Assembly: GCF_015712165.1 (NCBI RefSeq)
Contig: NZ_JADPZX010000001.1
Coordinates: forward strand, 6,894,001 to 6,958,000
DNA: 64,000 nt
Direction: 5' to 3'
From: Streptomyces spinoverrucosus
Lineage (GTDB): Bacteria > Actinomycetota > Actinomycetes > Streptomycetales > Streptomycetaceae
The notes beneath the pieces are model-generated. The model ran no database searches. It was not told the DNA's origin and worked only from the letters and a program-made list of their open reading frames with translations. The translations under genes were made by a program, and so were the position numbers. Below, one piece after another: positions 28,836-36,776 of this stretch; within the stretch, counting starts at the first letter, position 1; each line of letters begins with the position of its first letter.

Positions 28836-29270
28836 CGGGGGCGCAGGGCACGTGGGTGGTTTCGAGTAATCGAGGTCGGTGGAGCGGCTTTGGGCTGGAG
28901 CTGCTTTGGGGCGAGTGATCATGGCCCCGTAAGCTTCCGGCGAGTCGGGCAGTCTGTGGACCTGCCCGGTAAAGCACGACGTTGGGGCCATGATCTTAGA
29001 GGCTCGCCCCAAAGTGGCTGCCTAAAGCCGTGGAGCCGACCGCCCCAGCCACACAGGGTGTCTCCCACTTCATGCCCGCAGCCGACGAGCGCGCCGCCGG
29101 GCGCGGCCAGCCGGGGCGCAGACAGGAGGCAGGCCGCGCCGCAGAGGCGGCGCGCGCCCGCGCCGTGCGCGGGCTCTTGATGGACGTAGGGAAATTCTCA
29201 CCGCGCCATGATCAGGAGCGGTCGGCGCCGGGGTGTTGGTGGCCTGGTCGTGTCGGCTACCGTGCGGTTC
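28836..29270. other. 435-bp intergenic region of the element, with a large inverted repeat
   Basis: The stretch between the membrane protein gene and the HD gene holds a nested inverted repeat at 28904-29014, described separately, followed by about 120 bp of very GC-rich sequence (29080-29180, ending GCGCGGGCTC). Short open frames are present but lack a ribosome-binding site and resemble nothing. The divergent genes on each side imply promoters here; none is clear. Confidence 0.5.
28904..29014. repeat. Nested inverted repeat (possible cruciform or structured RNA)
   Basis: Left arm CTTTGGGGCGAG + GATCATGGCCCC (28904-28928) pairs with GGGGCCATGATC (28984-28995) and CTCGCCCCAAAG (29003-29014): two perfect 12-bp stems separated by a 1-nt versus 7-nt internal loop. 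Inside the 55-nt loop, CGGGCAG...CTGCCCG forms a further 7-bp hairpin around 28954-28975. The whole folds into one long rod. Confidence 0.78.
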
Positions 29271-29831
29271 ATGCCCTCTGGACTGGACACGCCCCAAGGC
29301 GCGGCTGAACTGGCCGAGTCGCTTCTGCCTCCGCTCGGGAACCGCTGGCTGCACACTCAGGCCGTGGCGGCTCGTGCGCGCGAAGCATCGGCGGCTGTGT
29401 CCAAGGGAGACCGGGATCTTCTCGTCGCTGCCGCGTGGTTGCACGACATCGGGTATGCGCCGGAGCTGCGCGATACGGGGTTTCATCCACTCGACGGCGC
29501 GCGCTACCTGGAGACACTGAGGGCGCCTAATCGGCTCGTGCGGCTCGTCGCTCATCACTCTGGCGCCGTGTACGAAGCCGAACAGCGTGGGCTCACCGAT
29601 GAGTTGGCCGTGTACGAGCGGGAGGACTCTCCCGTTCTGGACGCCTTGATCTATGCCGACATGACGACCGGTCCGGCCGGGCAGTCCTTCGACTTCGATC
29701 AGCGCATTGACGAGATCCTGGAGCGGTACGAGCCGGGTAGCGAAGTGCACAACGCGATCAGCAAGGCGCGTCCGTACCTCGGGGCCGCCGTGGAACGGAC
29801 GCGCGCTCGCCTCGGTGATCAGCCGACGTAG
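29271..29831 (+). CDS. HD-domain hydrolase
   Basis: A 186-residue metal-dependent phosphohydrolase candidate. It has H28 (RWLHTQAVAARA), the HD pair at 58-59 (AAAWLHDIGYAPE), a second histidine pair in LVAHHSGAVYEA and an Asp in DALIYADMTTGP, the normal HD order. The substrate, probably a nucleotide, is not known. The gene overlaps the convergent Nudix gene by 13 bp. HD and Nudix genes often sit beside each other in AICEs. ATG 29271 is preferred because it gives a compact domain. Confidence 0.84.
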   Translation: MPSGLDTPQGAAELAESLLPPLGNRWLHTQAVAARAREASAAVSKGDRDLLVAAAWLHDIGYAPELRDTGFHPLDGARYLETLRAPNRLVRLVAHHSGAVYEAEQRGLTDELAVYEREDSPVLDALIYADMTTGPAGQSFDFDQRIDEILERYEPGSEVHNAISKARPYLGAAVERTRARLGDQPT

Positions 29832-30289
29832 GGCTCCTGCCGGTTCGCCAATCCGTGGTCGATCCGCATCCGCATCGACGGATGGATGTTCAGGCTGTCC
29901 AGCCGACTGGGGTGCACGAAGGCCACTTCCTTGCTCTCGCTGCTCGTGCGCAGCTCGCCGCCGACGATGCGTGCTCGGAAGCAGATCGAGAACTGCTGGC
30001 GTACCTCGCCGTCGTCGTACGCCATGACGTGAGCCGGGTTGGTGTAGAGGCCGACCAGTCCCGTCACCTCGACGTCGAAGCCGGTCTCTTCCTTCGTCTC
30101 ACGTACGGCGGCATCGGGTGCTGACTCGCCGACGTCGACCCCGCCGCCCGGCAGAGCCCAGAGGTTGTTGTCAGTCTTGTGGATCAGCAGGACTTCCCCG
30201 GCATCGTTCAGCGCGACCGCGGTCACGGAGGGGACGATGCTGTTCGCCTTCGGGGCGTTCGGATCGTTGAAGTAGTCGACTCGGGCCAT
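29819..30289 (-). CDS. Nudix hydrolase (possible Pif-type element immunity factor)
   Basis: A 156-residue protein with a perfect Nudix box at residues 49-71 (GGVDVGESAPDAAVRETKEE and following TGF), i.e. G-x5-E-x7-REUxEExGU. In pSAM2 the immunity factor Pif, which prevents redundant transfer into a cell that already carries the element, is a Nudix protein; the same role here is inference. It is transcribed toward the HD gene, with a 13-bp tail overlap. Confidence 0.86.
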   Translation of the reverse strand: MARVDYFNDPNAPKANSIVPSVTAVALNDAGEVLLIHKTDNNLWALPGGGVDVGESAPDAAVRETKEETGFDVEVTGLVGLYTNPAHVMAYDDGEVRQQFSICFRARIVGGELRTSSESKEVAFVHPSRLDSLNIHPSMRMRIDHGLANRQEPYVG

Positions 30290-30325
30290 GCCTCCAGCCT
30301 CGCATGCTCGGCTGTCGTACCGAGT

Positions 30326-30362
30326 CGGCCGGGGACCGGGTGCCGGTTCCGCCGGCGCCCGC
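30326..30362. repeat. 37-bp exact copy of a segment of the DUF2637/Spd gene
   Basis: These 37 bp, between the Nudix and XRE genes, are identical to 33871-33907 inside the membrane protein gene at 33501. The similarity extends in weaker form on the right. In the copy the frame is open but part of no gene, so it is a fragment left by recombination or a deleted gene. Confidence 0.8.
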
Positions 30363-30391
30363 AGCCCCGGCCCCCGAGGGCATCGGCTTGC

Positions 30392-31123
30392 CTACGCGAG
30401 GCGACCACGCTCCCAGGCGTAGTCGAAACTCCGCATGTAGTGCCGGAAGGTGCGGGCACCGGGGATGTACCGGAAGTGCAGCACTGGGTTCTGTCCGGCC
30501 GGTGCTCCGAGCACGTGCGGGTTCACTAACACGTCATCGTCGAAGCGATAAATCGAGTTGTAGAGGATCGTGTTGTGAAGCCGGACCTCGACGCCCGGCG
30601 TCGTCATCGCCGGTTCGAGGTAGCGCCGTGTTATCCGGGCGCGTGCGGCCAGGTCGTCGCCGATGCCTTCCTCCTCGCCGCGCTGGCGGACCATCTCCGA
30701 GTCCGGGTCGCCGAGGAGCACGCGTATCTGTGCTCCGGCCTTGGCCTTGTCGGCCAACTCGTACGGCAGATCCGGGTGGTTGTCGAAGAGGAACAGTCCC
30801 GCGTACACGAGGATGTCCACCTGGTCCTTCGCCTTCTCGATCAGCGATGACCACAGCGCGGCCGGTACCGCACCCCGGTGCGGGTAGTACGTGATCAGCT
30901 CGGACGTGCTGGCGGACTCGGCCTGCTTCTCGACGGTGGGCCACAGGTAGACCTCGTCAACTCCGAGGAAGTTCGCGGCCTTCCAGCGGTGCCCTCGGTG
31001 CGGCGTCCGGCCGGTGGTGATCCAGCGCTCCACGCTCTTCGGGTCGACGCCGACATGCTGGGCCACGGACTGGATGGTCTCGCCCTTCGCTGAAATCGCC
31101 GCGCGCAGACGCTCGTTCGCCAT
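30392..31123 (-). CDS. XRE-family transcriptional regulator with DUF5919-type C-terminal domain
   Basis: A 243-residue protein: an HTH of the XRE type at about residues 5-60 (ETIQSVAQHVGVDPKSVERW), then a ~170-residue domain that looks like the one paired with XRE HTHs in actinomycete mobile elements (ILVYAGLFLFDNHPDLPYEL, RVLLGDPDSEMV, RLHNTILYNSIYRFDDD). The protein is divergent from the transfer operon, and a symmetrical operator array stands in between, so it probably represses the element's transfer genes. The element has no GntR-type KorSA gene, so this may be its replacement. Confidence 0.83.
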   Translation of the reverse strand: MANERLRAAISAKGETIQSVAQHVGVDPKSVERWITTGRTPHRGHRWKAANFLGVDEVYLWPTVEKQAESASTSELITYYPHRGAVPAALWSSLIEKAKDQVDILVYAGLFLFDNHPDLPYELADKAKAGAQIRVLLGDPDSEMVRQRGEEEGIGDDLAARARITRRYLEPAMTTPGVEVRLHNTILYNSIYRFDDDVLVNPHVLGAPAGQNPVLHFRYIPGARTFRHYMRSFDYAWERGRLA

Positions 31124-31137
31124 GACTGCCCTCTCGT

Positions 31138-31187
31138 GGGACGTATCAGGGACGTTTTGACGATAACTCAGACGTCCCCAAACGTCC
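31138..31187. promoter_or_regulatory. Symmetrical operator array in the divergent XRE/transfer promoter region
   Basis: GGGACGT (31138-31144) and GGGACGT (31149-31155) are followed by their inverse, ACGTCCC (31172-31178) and ACGTCC (31182-31187). The array is a near-perfect palindrome centred on about 31163, with a TTGACG (31157-31162) in the middle that could be a -35 element for the plus strand. It is the likely site of the XRE regulator. Confidence 0.7.
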
Positions 31188-31284
31188 ATACGGGCCGTGA
31201 TGTGTCCACCACTCCTCGCGGTCTCCTGATCTCACCGGCGATTCCGGTCGGTTCCAAATCCACTCCAGATCAGGAGAACAGACG

Positions 31285-31644
31285 ATGCGTCAGATTCCTG
31301 TCGACACCTCCACCGCCACCGTGATGGTTGCTCAGACCCCGGAGCCCAAGGTCCGCGACCGCCGTACCGGCGAGATCGCCACCGACACCGAGACCGGCGC
31401 GAAGCTGATGACGGTGAACGTGATGTTCGCCCTCAACGGCGACGTCGAGATCCTGAACGTCACCGTGCCGGAGACCGGCGTCTCCGAGGACCTGGCGATG
31501 GGGACGCCGGTCGCCCTGACGGGCCTGATCGCCCGGCCGTGGGAGAACGAGTTCAACGGCCAGAAGCGGCACGGGATCGCGTTCCGTGCCGTGGCCGTCA
31601 CCTCGCTCGCTGAGGCTGGCGCGGCGAAGTCGAAGGCGGCCTGA
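31285..31644 (+). CDS. AICE conserved protein, 119 residues, possible OB-fold
   Basis: First gene of the transfer operon, behind AGGAGA. The protein is mostly beta-strand by its pattern (EILNVTVPETG, TPVALTGLIARPW, HGIAFRAVAVTSL), like a small OB-fold, and close relatives stand at this place in many Streptomyces elements. Function is not known; single-strand DNA binding would fit but is inference. It is 3 bp before the traB-like gene. Confidence 0.75.
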   Translation: MRQIPVDTSTATVMVAQTPEPKVRDRRTGEIATDTETGAKLMTVNVMFALNGDVEILNVTVPETGVSEDLAMGTPVALTGLIARPWENEFNGQKRHGIAFRAVAVTSLAEAGAAKSKAA

Positions 31645-31647
31645 GCC

Positions 31648-33003
31648 ATGACGTGGCTGATCGTCGCCCTGGTGCTGGTTGTCGCCGCTGCGGGTCTCCT
31701 GCGGTGGCGGCGCCCCGCCTGGTACTGGCTGGCCTTCGGTGTCACCTGGGCTTCGCTGCGGGTCCTGGTCCGCTACCCCTCCGTGATGGACGCCTGCGGG
31801 CTGACTGTTCCGGCCTCCCGCTGGCGGCTGACGCTGGCCCGGATGGCCAACCGGCCCGTTCCCGGTCCTCATGCTCCGCGCATCCTGCGCGTGCGGCCGA
31901 CCCGTACCGGCCTGGTCCTCCGGCTGAAGCTTCGGCCCGGTCAGGACGCCTTCGACGTGGCGGCCTCGTGTGACCGGCTGCGGCACTCGTTCGCCATGTA
32001 CGGCGTCACCTCCCGTGAACTCCGCTCCGGTGTCGTCGAGGTGCGGATGACCGGCTACGACGTGCTCAAGCGCGTGCAGATGCCCGCCCAGCTCGACACC
32101 CGCCCGATGCGGGTCCCGGTCGCCCTGCGCGAGGACGGCAGCGTGCACTACCGCGACTACCGGGCCGTGCCTCATGCGCTCACGCTCGGCGCCACGGAGT
32201 CGGGCAAGTCCGTCTACCAGCGCAACCTCGTGGCAGGGCTCGCTTCGCAGCACGTGGCCCTGGTCGGGATCGACTGCAAGCAGGGGGTGGAGCTGTTCCC
32301 GCTGGCTCGCCGGTTCTCCGCGCTCGCCGACAACCCCGACACCGCCGCCGAACTCCTCGACGCACTGGTGGCGCACATGGAGGACGTCTACCAGCTCATC
32401 CGCGCCGAGCAGCGGATCACCACCGACGTGCCGGATGCGGAGATCGCCGCCGACATCTGGGACCTGCCCGAAGACCTGCGGCCGATACCGGTCGTGGTCC
32501 TGGTCGATGAGGTCGCCGAACTCGCCCTGTTCGCCAGCAAGGAGGAGGAGAAGCGGCGGGACCGGATCATCACCGCGCTGGCCCGGCTGGCTCAGCTCGG
32601 CCGTGCCGCCGGGATCTACCTGGAGATCTGCGGGCAGCGCTTCGGCTCCGAACTCGGCAAGGGCATCACCATGCTCCGCGCCCAGCTCACCGGCCGGACC
32701 GCGCACCGCGTCAACGACGAATCCAGCGCGAACATGGCCTTCGGCGACATCGCCCCGGACGCCGTGCTGGCTGCGATCCAGATCCCCACCGACATGCCCG
32801 GCGTCGCCATCACGGGTGACTCCACCGGCGGTTGGGCCCGCATCCGCGCCCCGCACACCTCGCTGCGGCAGGCCGTGAACATCTGCAACCTGCACGCCGA
32901 CCTGACCCCGGACCTGCCCGCCCTGGCGCCCTTCCGGCCCGCCCTCGACGGCCCTGCGCCGACTCCTGACTCGGCCGTCGAGTCCATCCCTGCCACCACG
33001 TGA
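31648..33003 (+). CDS. Conjugative DNA translocase of the FtsK/SpoIIIE type (TraB/TraSA)
   Basis: A 451-residue hexameric motor that moves double-stranded element DNA from mycelium to mycelium, the single essential transfer protein of Streptomyces plasmids. It has two N-terminal hydrophobic segments (about 3-45), Walker A GATESGKS (181-188) and Walker B VVVLVDEVAEL (about 281-291), followed by the FtsK-type LAQLGRAAGIYL and arginine-rich sensor part. The C-terminal ~40 residues are Pro/Ala-rich. It is coupled closely with the flanking genes. Confidence 0.92.
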   Translation: MTWLIVALVLVVAAAGLLRWRRPAWYWLAFGVTWASLRVLVRYPSVMDACGLTVPASRWRLTLARMANRPVPGPHAPRILRVRPTRTGLVLRLKLRPGQDAFDVAASCDRLRHSFAMYGVTSRELRSGVVEVRMTGYDVLKRVQMPAQLDTRPMRVPVALREDGSVHYRDYRAVPHALTLGATESGKSVYQRNLVAGLASQHVALVGIDCKQGVELFPLARRFSALADNPDTAAELLDALVAHMEDVYQLIRAEQRITTDVPDAEIAADIWDLPEDLRPIPVVVLVDEVAELALFASKEEEKRRDRIITALARLAQLGRAAGIYLEICGQRFGSELGKGITMLRAQLTGRTAHRVNDESSANMAFGDIAPDAVLAAIQIPTDMPGVAITGDSTGGWARIRAPHTSLRQAVNICNLHADLTPDLPALAPFRPALDGPAPTPDSAVESIPATT

Positions 33004-33021
33004 TCCCAGGAAGGACCCCCG

Positions 33022-33504
33022 ATGTTCTGCGAGTACTGCGGCGATGTCGACGGCGAGGAAACCGGCGTCGACCACGACGAACGGGACTGCCCCTGGTACG
33101 GCACCGAGGACGGCGCCGTGACGATCGACGCCGACCAGCTGGCCGACACCCTGAGGGCCACGGCGGACGGCGTCCCCGCCCTGCGGGCCGCGATCGGCCT
33201 CCTGATCGGCCACGGCCCGTGGGTCAAGCGCCTGGCCGAGCGGCCCGGACTGTTGCTTATCGACTACTCCGGCCCCACCCCCGAGCCGTACGGCGTCGAC
33301 TGGGTCAAGGTCGTTGAGGCCCTGGACGCCAAGGAGTTGCCCGCCTCCGGTGGGGAGCTGCGCATCCTCGGCCTCGCCGCCTCCCTGGCCCACCCCGCCG
33401 CCCGGGTTCCGCTCGGGGACGCGGTCAGCGGCTTGGACGCGGCCAACCTCGACCTGGTCCTGACGGCCATCGCCGAAGCCAACGGCCGCCCGAGGGTGCG
33501 GTGA
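33022..33504 (+). CDS. AICE hypothetical protein with N-terminal zinc-knuckle-like motif
   Basis: A 160-residue protein starting MFCEYCGDVDGEE, with Cys3, Cys6 and a later DHDERDCPWYG that could hold one metal ion. The rest is acidic and helical, with no known domain. It stands between traB and the Spd-like gene and overlaps the latter by 4 bp (GTGA). AGGA precedes the ATG. Confidence 0.7.
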   Translation: MFCEYCGDVDGEETGVDHDERDCPWYGTEDGAVTIDADQLADTLRATADGVPALRAAIGLLIGHGPWVKRLAERPGLLLIDYSGPTPEPYGVDWVKVVEALDAKELPASGGELRILGLAASLAHPAARVPLGDAVSGLDAANLDLVLTAIAEANGRPRVR

Positions 33505-34181
33505 TGGCCATGCCGTCCCGACTGCGCCTTGACGCCGTCCTCGTCCAAGCGGTCATCGCCGGGGCCCTGTCCTTCGCCCACCTGCACGACCTGGCAGCTG
33601 CTGCCGGACAGTCCGGCTGGAAGGCCTGGGCTTACCCCGTCTCCGTCGACCTCCTCTTGGTCGCCGTCTGGCGCAGGCTGCGCACCGATGGCCCGTCCCG
33701 GCTGGCCTGGTGCTGGTTCCTCATCGCACTCGTGGCTTCGCTCGGCGCCAACGTCGCGACCGCCGGACTCCTCGACCTCGACCACGTCCCGGCCTGGCTG
33801 CGCATCCTCGTCGCCGGATGGCCCGCGCTGGCCTTCCTCGGCGGCACCCTCCTGGCCCACTCGCCGACTCCGGCCGGGGACCGGGTGCCGGTTCCGCCGG
33901 CGCCCGCTGCCGCGGCCCCCGAACCCGACCACGACACCGACCCTGCGCCTGTCGTGGAGCCGGAGACCGCCCCGGCCTTGCCCGCCGCCGACCCGACCCC
34001 GACTCCGACTCCGGCGCCCGCTCCGGCCGTGCCCGTCCCGGCCGCCCTCGTCGACCACGCCCGCAAGGTCGCCGCCGACCACGAAGCCCGCACCGGCACC
34101 CGGATCGACACCGACACCCTGCGCGCCCGCCTCAACGTTCCCGCCCCCATGGCGGACGCCATCGCCGCCCAACTCGCCTGA
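33501..34181 (+). CDS. DUF2637-type spread (Spd-like) membrane protein
   Basis: A 226-residue protein with four hydrophobic helices in its first ~120 residues (IAGALSFAHLHDLAAAAGQSG, YPVSVDLLLVAVW, WCWFLIALVASLGANVATAGL in pieces, LVAGWPALAFLGGTLL), a Pro/Ala/Thr linker of about 60 residues and a C-terminal helix pair resembling the DNA-contacting HTH of Spd/Rep-associated proteins (DHARKVAADHEARTG). Such proteins help element spread within the recipient mycelium. GTG 33501 or ATG 33504 may be the start. A 37-bp piece of this gene recurs at 30326. Confidence 0.8.
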   Translation: MMAMPSRLRLDAVLVQAVIAGALSFAHLHDLAAAAGQSGWKAWAYPVSVDLLLVAVWRRLRTDGPSRLAWCWFLIALVASLGANVATAGLLDLDHVPAWLRILVAGWPALAFLGGTLLAHSPTPAGDRVPVPPAPAAAAPEPDHDTDPAPVVEPETAPALPAADPTPTPTPAPAPAVPVPAALVDHARKVAADHEARTGTRIDTDTLRARLNVPAPMADAIAAQLA

Positions 34182-34200
34182 CAGACAAGGAGACCAGCTC

Positions 34201-34392
34201 ATGCCCGCCCGTGACTTCTTCCACTCCGTGATGCGGATCGGCCCGGTGCAGATCGGCACCCGCCGCGACCGGCGCGGCCAGACCAAGCACGCCGCCGTGT
34301 GCACCTCCGACGGCTGCGGCTGGTCCGCCGACTACACCAGTCAGTCCGCCGCCCAGCTCGCCGCCCGCACCCACCGCTGCAAGGTCCGCTGA
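34201..34392 (+). CDS. Small mobile-element transfer protein
   Basis: A 63-residue basic protein, MPARDFFHSVMRIGPVQIGT and so on, with a C-terminal metal-site pattern C-x4-C-x16-H-x-C (CTSDGCGW...THRC). The sequence type is common in AICEs as a so-called mobile element transfer protein. AAGGAGA lies upstream of the ATG. Confidence 0.82.
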   Translation: MPARDFFHSVMRIGPVQIGTRRDRRGQTKHAAVCTSDGCGWSADYTSQSAAQLAARTHRCKVR

Positions 34393-34406
34393 GGGAGGCC
34401 ACCGCC

Positions 34407-34562
34407 ATGGAAGTACCGCTCTGGCTCGCCCTGATCGTCGTCGGCTGGCTCGGCGTCAAGCTCATCCGCCCGCCCGCCTGGCTCATCGCCGTCCTGCTGC
34501 TCGGCGGCTTCCTCCTTGCCGACAGCGTCCTTGCTCCCGCCATCAACGCCTTCGTCAAGTAA
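34407..34562 (+). CDS. 51-residue membrane protein of the spread operon
   Basis: Two hydrophobic helices (LWLALIVVGWLGVKLI and WLIAVLLLGGFLLADSVL) with almost no loop. It lies 14 bp after the previous gene, behind GAGGGAGG. Small membrane proteins of this kind occur in spd operons; the exact role is unknown. Confidence 0.78.
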   Translation: MEVPLWLALIVVGWLGVKLIRPPAWLIAVLLLGGFLLADSVLAPAINAFVK

Positions 34563-34586
34563 CCAGCCACAGAAGGGAGTTATCCC

Positions 34587-34904
34587 ATGCTGCGTCCGAA
34601 GATTCCCACCATGCCGACTCCGACCGGCCACGTGACCCCGCCCGCGGTCGTCGAGCCGACCACCGTTGTACCGGCGGCCCACATTCCGCCGCCTGTCCCG
34701 GCGGCTCCGGCGCCGTCCCGGCCCGTCGTCCAGCTCACGCCCGGCACCGTGCTCGCCCTCGTCGGCGGCGGCACCGCCGTGGTGCTGGTCGTCGGCGCCG
34801 TCCTGGTCTCCATGCTCCTGGCGGTTGCCATAACCGGCGTCTCGGTCGCCGTGTGCGCCGTCGTCCTTCGCTCCCTGCTCGCATCCGAGACGAAGCGACG
34901 CTGA
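34587..34904 (+). CDS. SpdD-like spread protein
   Basis: A 105-residue protein with a Pro-rich N-terminal half ([20 protein letters not shown]) and a strongly hydrophobic C-terminal half (LALVGGGTAVVLVVGAVLVS and the next helix), ending in a basic SETKRR. This two-part layout is typical of SpdD proteins of pSAM2-type elements. GAAGGGAG is the ribosome-binding site. Confidence 0.82.
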   Translation: MLRPKIPTMPTPTGHVTPPAVVEPTTVVPAAHIPPPVPAAPAPSRPVVQLTPGTVLALVGGGTAVVLVVGAVLVSMLLAVAITGVSVAVCAVVLRSLLASETKRR

Positions 34905-34993
34905 CCGGCCCCCGGGCGGCTTCGATACCGCCAAGCATCCGCCGCCCGGGCGCCGTCCCTGTCCGATTCAAGAAACCGGAAGGAATCTCCATC

Positions 34994-35191
34994 ATGACCG
35001 GCCCCACCCCGGCTACCACCACACCCGCGCGGATCTGCCAGAACTGCGACGGCTTCGCCACCGCCGCCGTATCCTCCGGTCCGCGCGACCCTCACGGTCA
35101 CCTGCACACGCTGACCGTCGACTGCCCGGCCTGCCACGGCACCGGCACCGTTCCCGCCCCCGTCGCCCAGCTCGCCGGGGGCCGCGCATGA
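34994..35191 (+). CDS. Small zinc-ribbon protein before RepSA
   Basis: A 65-residue protein with two CxxC pairs, CQNCDG and CPACHGTG, the second like a DnaJ zinc-finger half. It overlaps repSA by 4 bp (ATGA) and is preceded by GGAAGGA. The function is unknown; its coupling to the initiator suggests a role in replication. Confidence 0.8.
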   Translation: MTGPTPATTTPARICQNCDGFATAAVSSGPRDPHGHLHTLTVDCPACHGTGTVPAPVAQLAGGRA

Positions 35192-36573
35192 CCAACCCCG
35201 CGACCTTCGCGGGCCTGGACCCGACCACCCTGGGGGACCTCCTCCGGGTGGCCGGGTCTCCGGGCTTCGACCGCTGGCAAGACCAGATCCGCCGCACCGG
35301 CGGCTGCGCCGACCCCATCCACCTGCGCGGTTGGGTCGTCCACAAGGACAAGACCACCGGCGAGACCCTGCACCACTACTCCACCGAGCACGAGCCGGGC
35401 GGCCGACTCCGCGTCGCCTGCGGTAACCGCCGCGCCTCCCGCTGCCCGGCCTGCGCCTGGATGTACGCGGGCGACACGTACCGACTCATTCGCGCAGGGC
35501 TCGCCGGGGACGAGGACAAGGACGTCCCCGTTACCATCCGCGACCACCCCCGAGTCTTCGCGACCCTCACGGCACCCTCATTCGGCCCGGTCCACAACCG
35601 GCCCGACCATGGCGTCTGCCGCTGCGGCACCCGCCACACGCCGGAAGATCCCACCCTCGGTACTGCCCTCGACCCGGCGACGTACGACTACGCGGGCGCC
35701 GTGCTCTTCAACAACTACGCAGGGGAGATGTGGGCTCGCTTCGTCAACCGGCTCCGCCGGGAGATCGCCAAACGCGCCGGACTGACACAGCGCGAACTCG
35801 CCGACACCTGCCGTGTCTCCTACGGCAAGGTCGCCGAGTTCCAGAAGCGGGGCGCCGTCCACTTCCACGCCGTGATCCGGCTCGACGGCACCGACGGGCC
35901 TGACTCGACGCCCCCATCCTGGGCCAGCACGAGCCTGCTCACGGATGCGATCCGGGCTGCCGCGCGACACGGCTACACGACCGTCAACGTCCCCGCCGCT
36001 GGCGAGCAACCCGCCCGCGCCCTGAAGTGGGGCCGACAGCTCGACGTCCGCCCCGTGCGGGCCTTCGGCGACGGCTCCGAGCTGACCGAACAGGCCGTCG
36101 CCTCGTACGTGGCCAAGTACGCCACCAAGGCGGCTGAGAACACCGGCACCCTAGACCGGCGCATCGGCGAACTCGCCGAACTCGACCGCCACGGCGTCCC
36201 CGACCACGCCCGTCGCCTGATCACCGCATGCCGCGACCTGGACGCGCTGTACCCGGACCGCCGTCTGTGGGCCTGGGCTCACATGCTCGGTTTCCGGGGC
36301 CACTTCTCCTCGAAGTCTCGCCGGTACTCCACCACCCTCGGCGCTCTCCGCCAAGCGCGCGCCGACTACCGCGCCGCCCAGGAACGCGAAGCCCTCGGCC
36401 TGGACGACACCGAGCCGGACACCGTACTGGTCCTGGCCGACTGGCAGTACGCCGGACACGGCCACACCCCCGGCGAATCCGCGCTGGCCGCCACGATCGC
36501 CCGTGACCTACAGCTCAACCGCCAAGCCGCCCGCGAAGCGCTTGCCGCGCTGCCAGACGAGAGGGAGTGGTGA
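35188..36573 (+). CDS. repSA: Rolling-circle replication initiator RepSA
   Basis: A 461-residue initiator of the pSAM2 RepSA type, needed to replicate the excised element. It has an N-terminal Cys-rich part (CGNRRASRCPAC, CRCGTRH), the HUH nuclease motif HFHAVIRL (H225 and H227), and the later KYATKAAENTG region that in this family holds the catalytic tyrosine (Y at about 310-312). A RNA-binding-like HFSSKSRRYS segment follows. The stop overlaps or abuts the xis start. Confidence 0.92.
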   Translation: MTNPATFAGLDPTTLGDLLRVAGSPGFDRWQDQIRRTGGCADPIHLRGWVVHKDKTTGETLHHYSTEHEPGGRLRVACGNRRASRCPACAWMYAGDTYRLIRAGLAGDEDKDVPVTIRDHPRVFATLTAPSFGPVHNRPDHGVCRCGTRHTPEDPTLGTALDPATYDYAGAVLFNNYAGEMWARFVNRLRREIAKRAGLTQRELADTCRVSYGKVAEFQKRGAVHFHAVIRLDGTDGPDSTPPSWASTSLLTDAIRAAARHGYTTVNVPAAGEQPARALKWGRQLDVRPVRAFGDGSELTEQAVASYVAKYATKAAENTGTLDRRIGELAELDRHGVPDHARRLITACRDLDALYPDRRLWAWAHMLGFRGHFSSKSRRYSTTLGALRQARADYRAAQEREALGLDDTEPDTVLVLADWQYAGHGHTPGESALAATIARDLQLNRQAAREALAALPDEREW

Positions 36574-36575
36574 CC

Positions 36576-36776
36576 ATGCCGATCAGACTGCCTGACCGCT
36601 ACCTCACGCCCGAAGACCTCGTCGAAATCTTCGAACTGCCCAGCGTCCAAACGCTCTACCAATGGCGGCGGAAGCGCATCGGCCCTCAAGGATTCCGGGT
36701 GGGCCGGTACATCCGATACGACCCCGAGCACGTGCGGGCATGGGTCAAGTCCCAGATGGAAGGGGCTGCCGCCTGA
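36576..36776 (+). CDS. xis: Excisionase (Xis), MerR-like HTH
   Basis: A 66-residue DNA-binding protein with a winged HTH of the HTH_17 type (YLTPEDLVEIF...LYQWRRKRIGPQGFRVGRYIR). Xis directs the integrase to excision. ATG 36576 is chosen because GGAG lies 8 bp before it; GTG 36570, which overlaps the repSA stop, is possible. Its stop overlaps the int start by one base (TGATG). Confidence 0.9.
   Translation: MPIRLPDRYLTPEDLVEIFELPSVQTLYQWRRKRIGPQGFRVGRYIRYDPEHVRAWVKSQMEGAAA

Noticed and set aside
29072..29308. A small plus-strand gene (MPAADERAAGRGQPGRR...) before the HD gene
   Set aside because: It lacks a ribosome-binding site, has a low-complexity Ala/Arg/Gly composition and overlaps the start of the HD gene.
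31270..33393. A 707-codon minus-strand frame opposite the traB-like gene
   Set aside because: The plus strand has Walker motifs and coupled genes; the minus frame has no motif.
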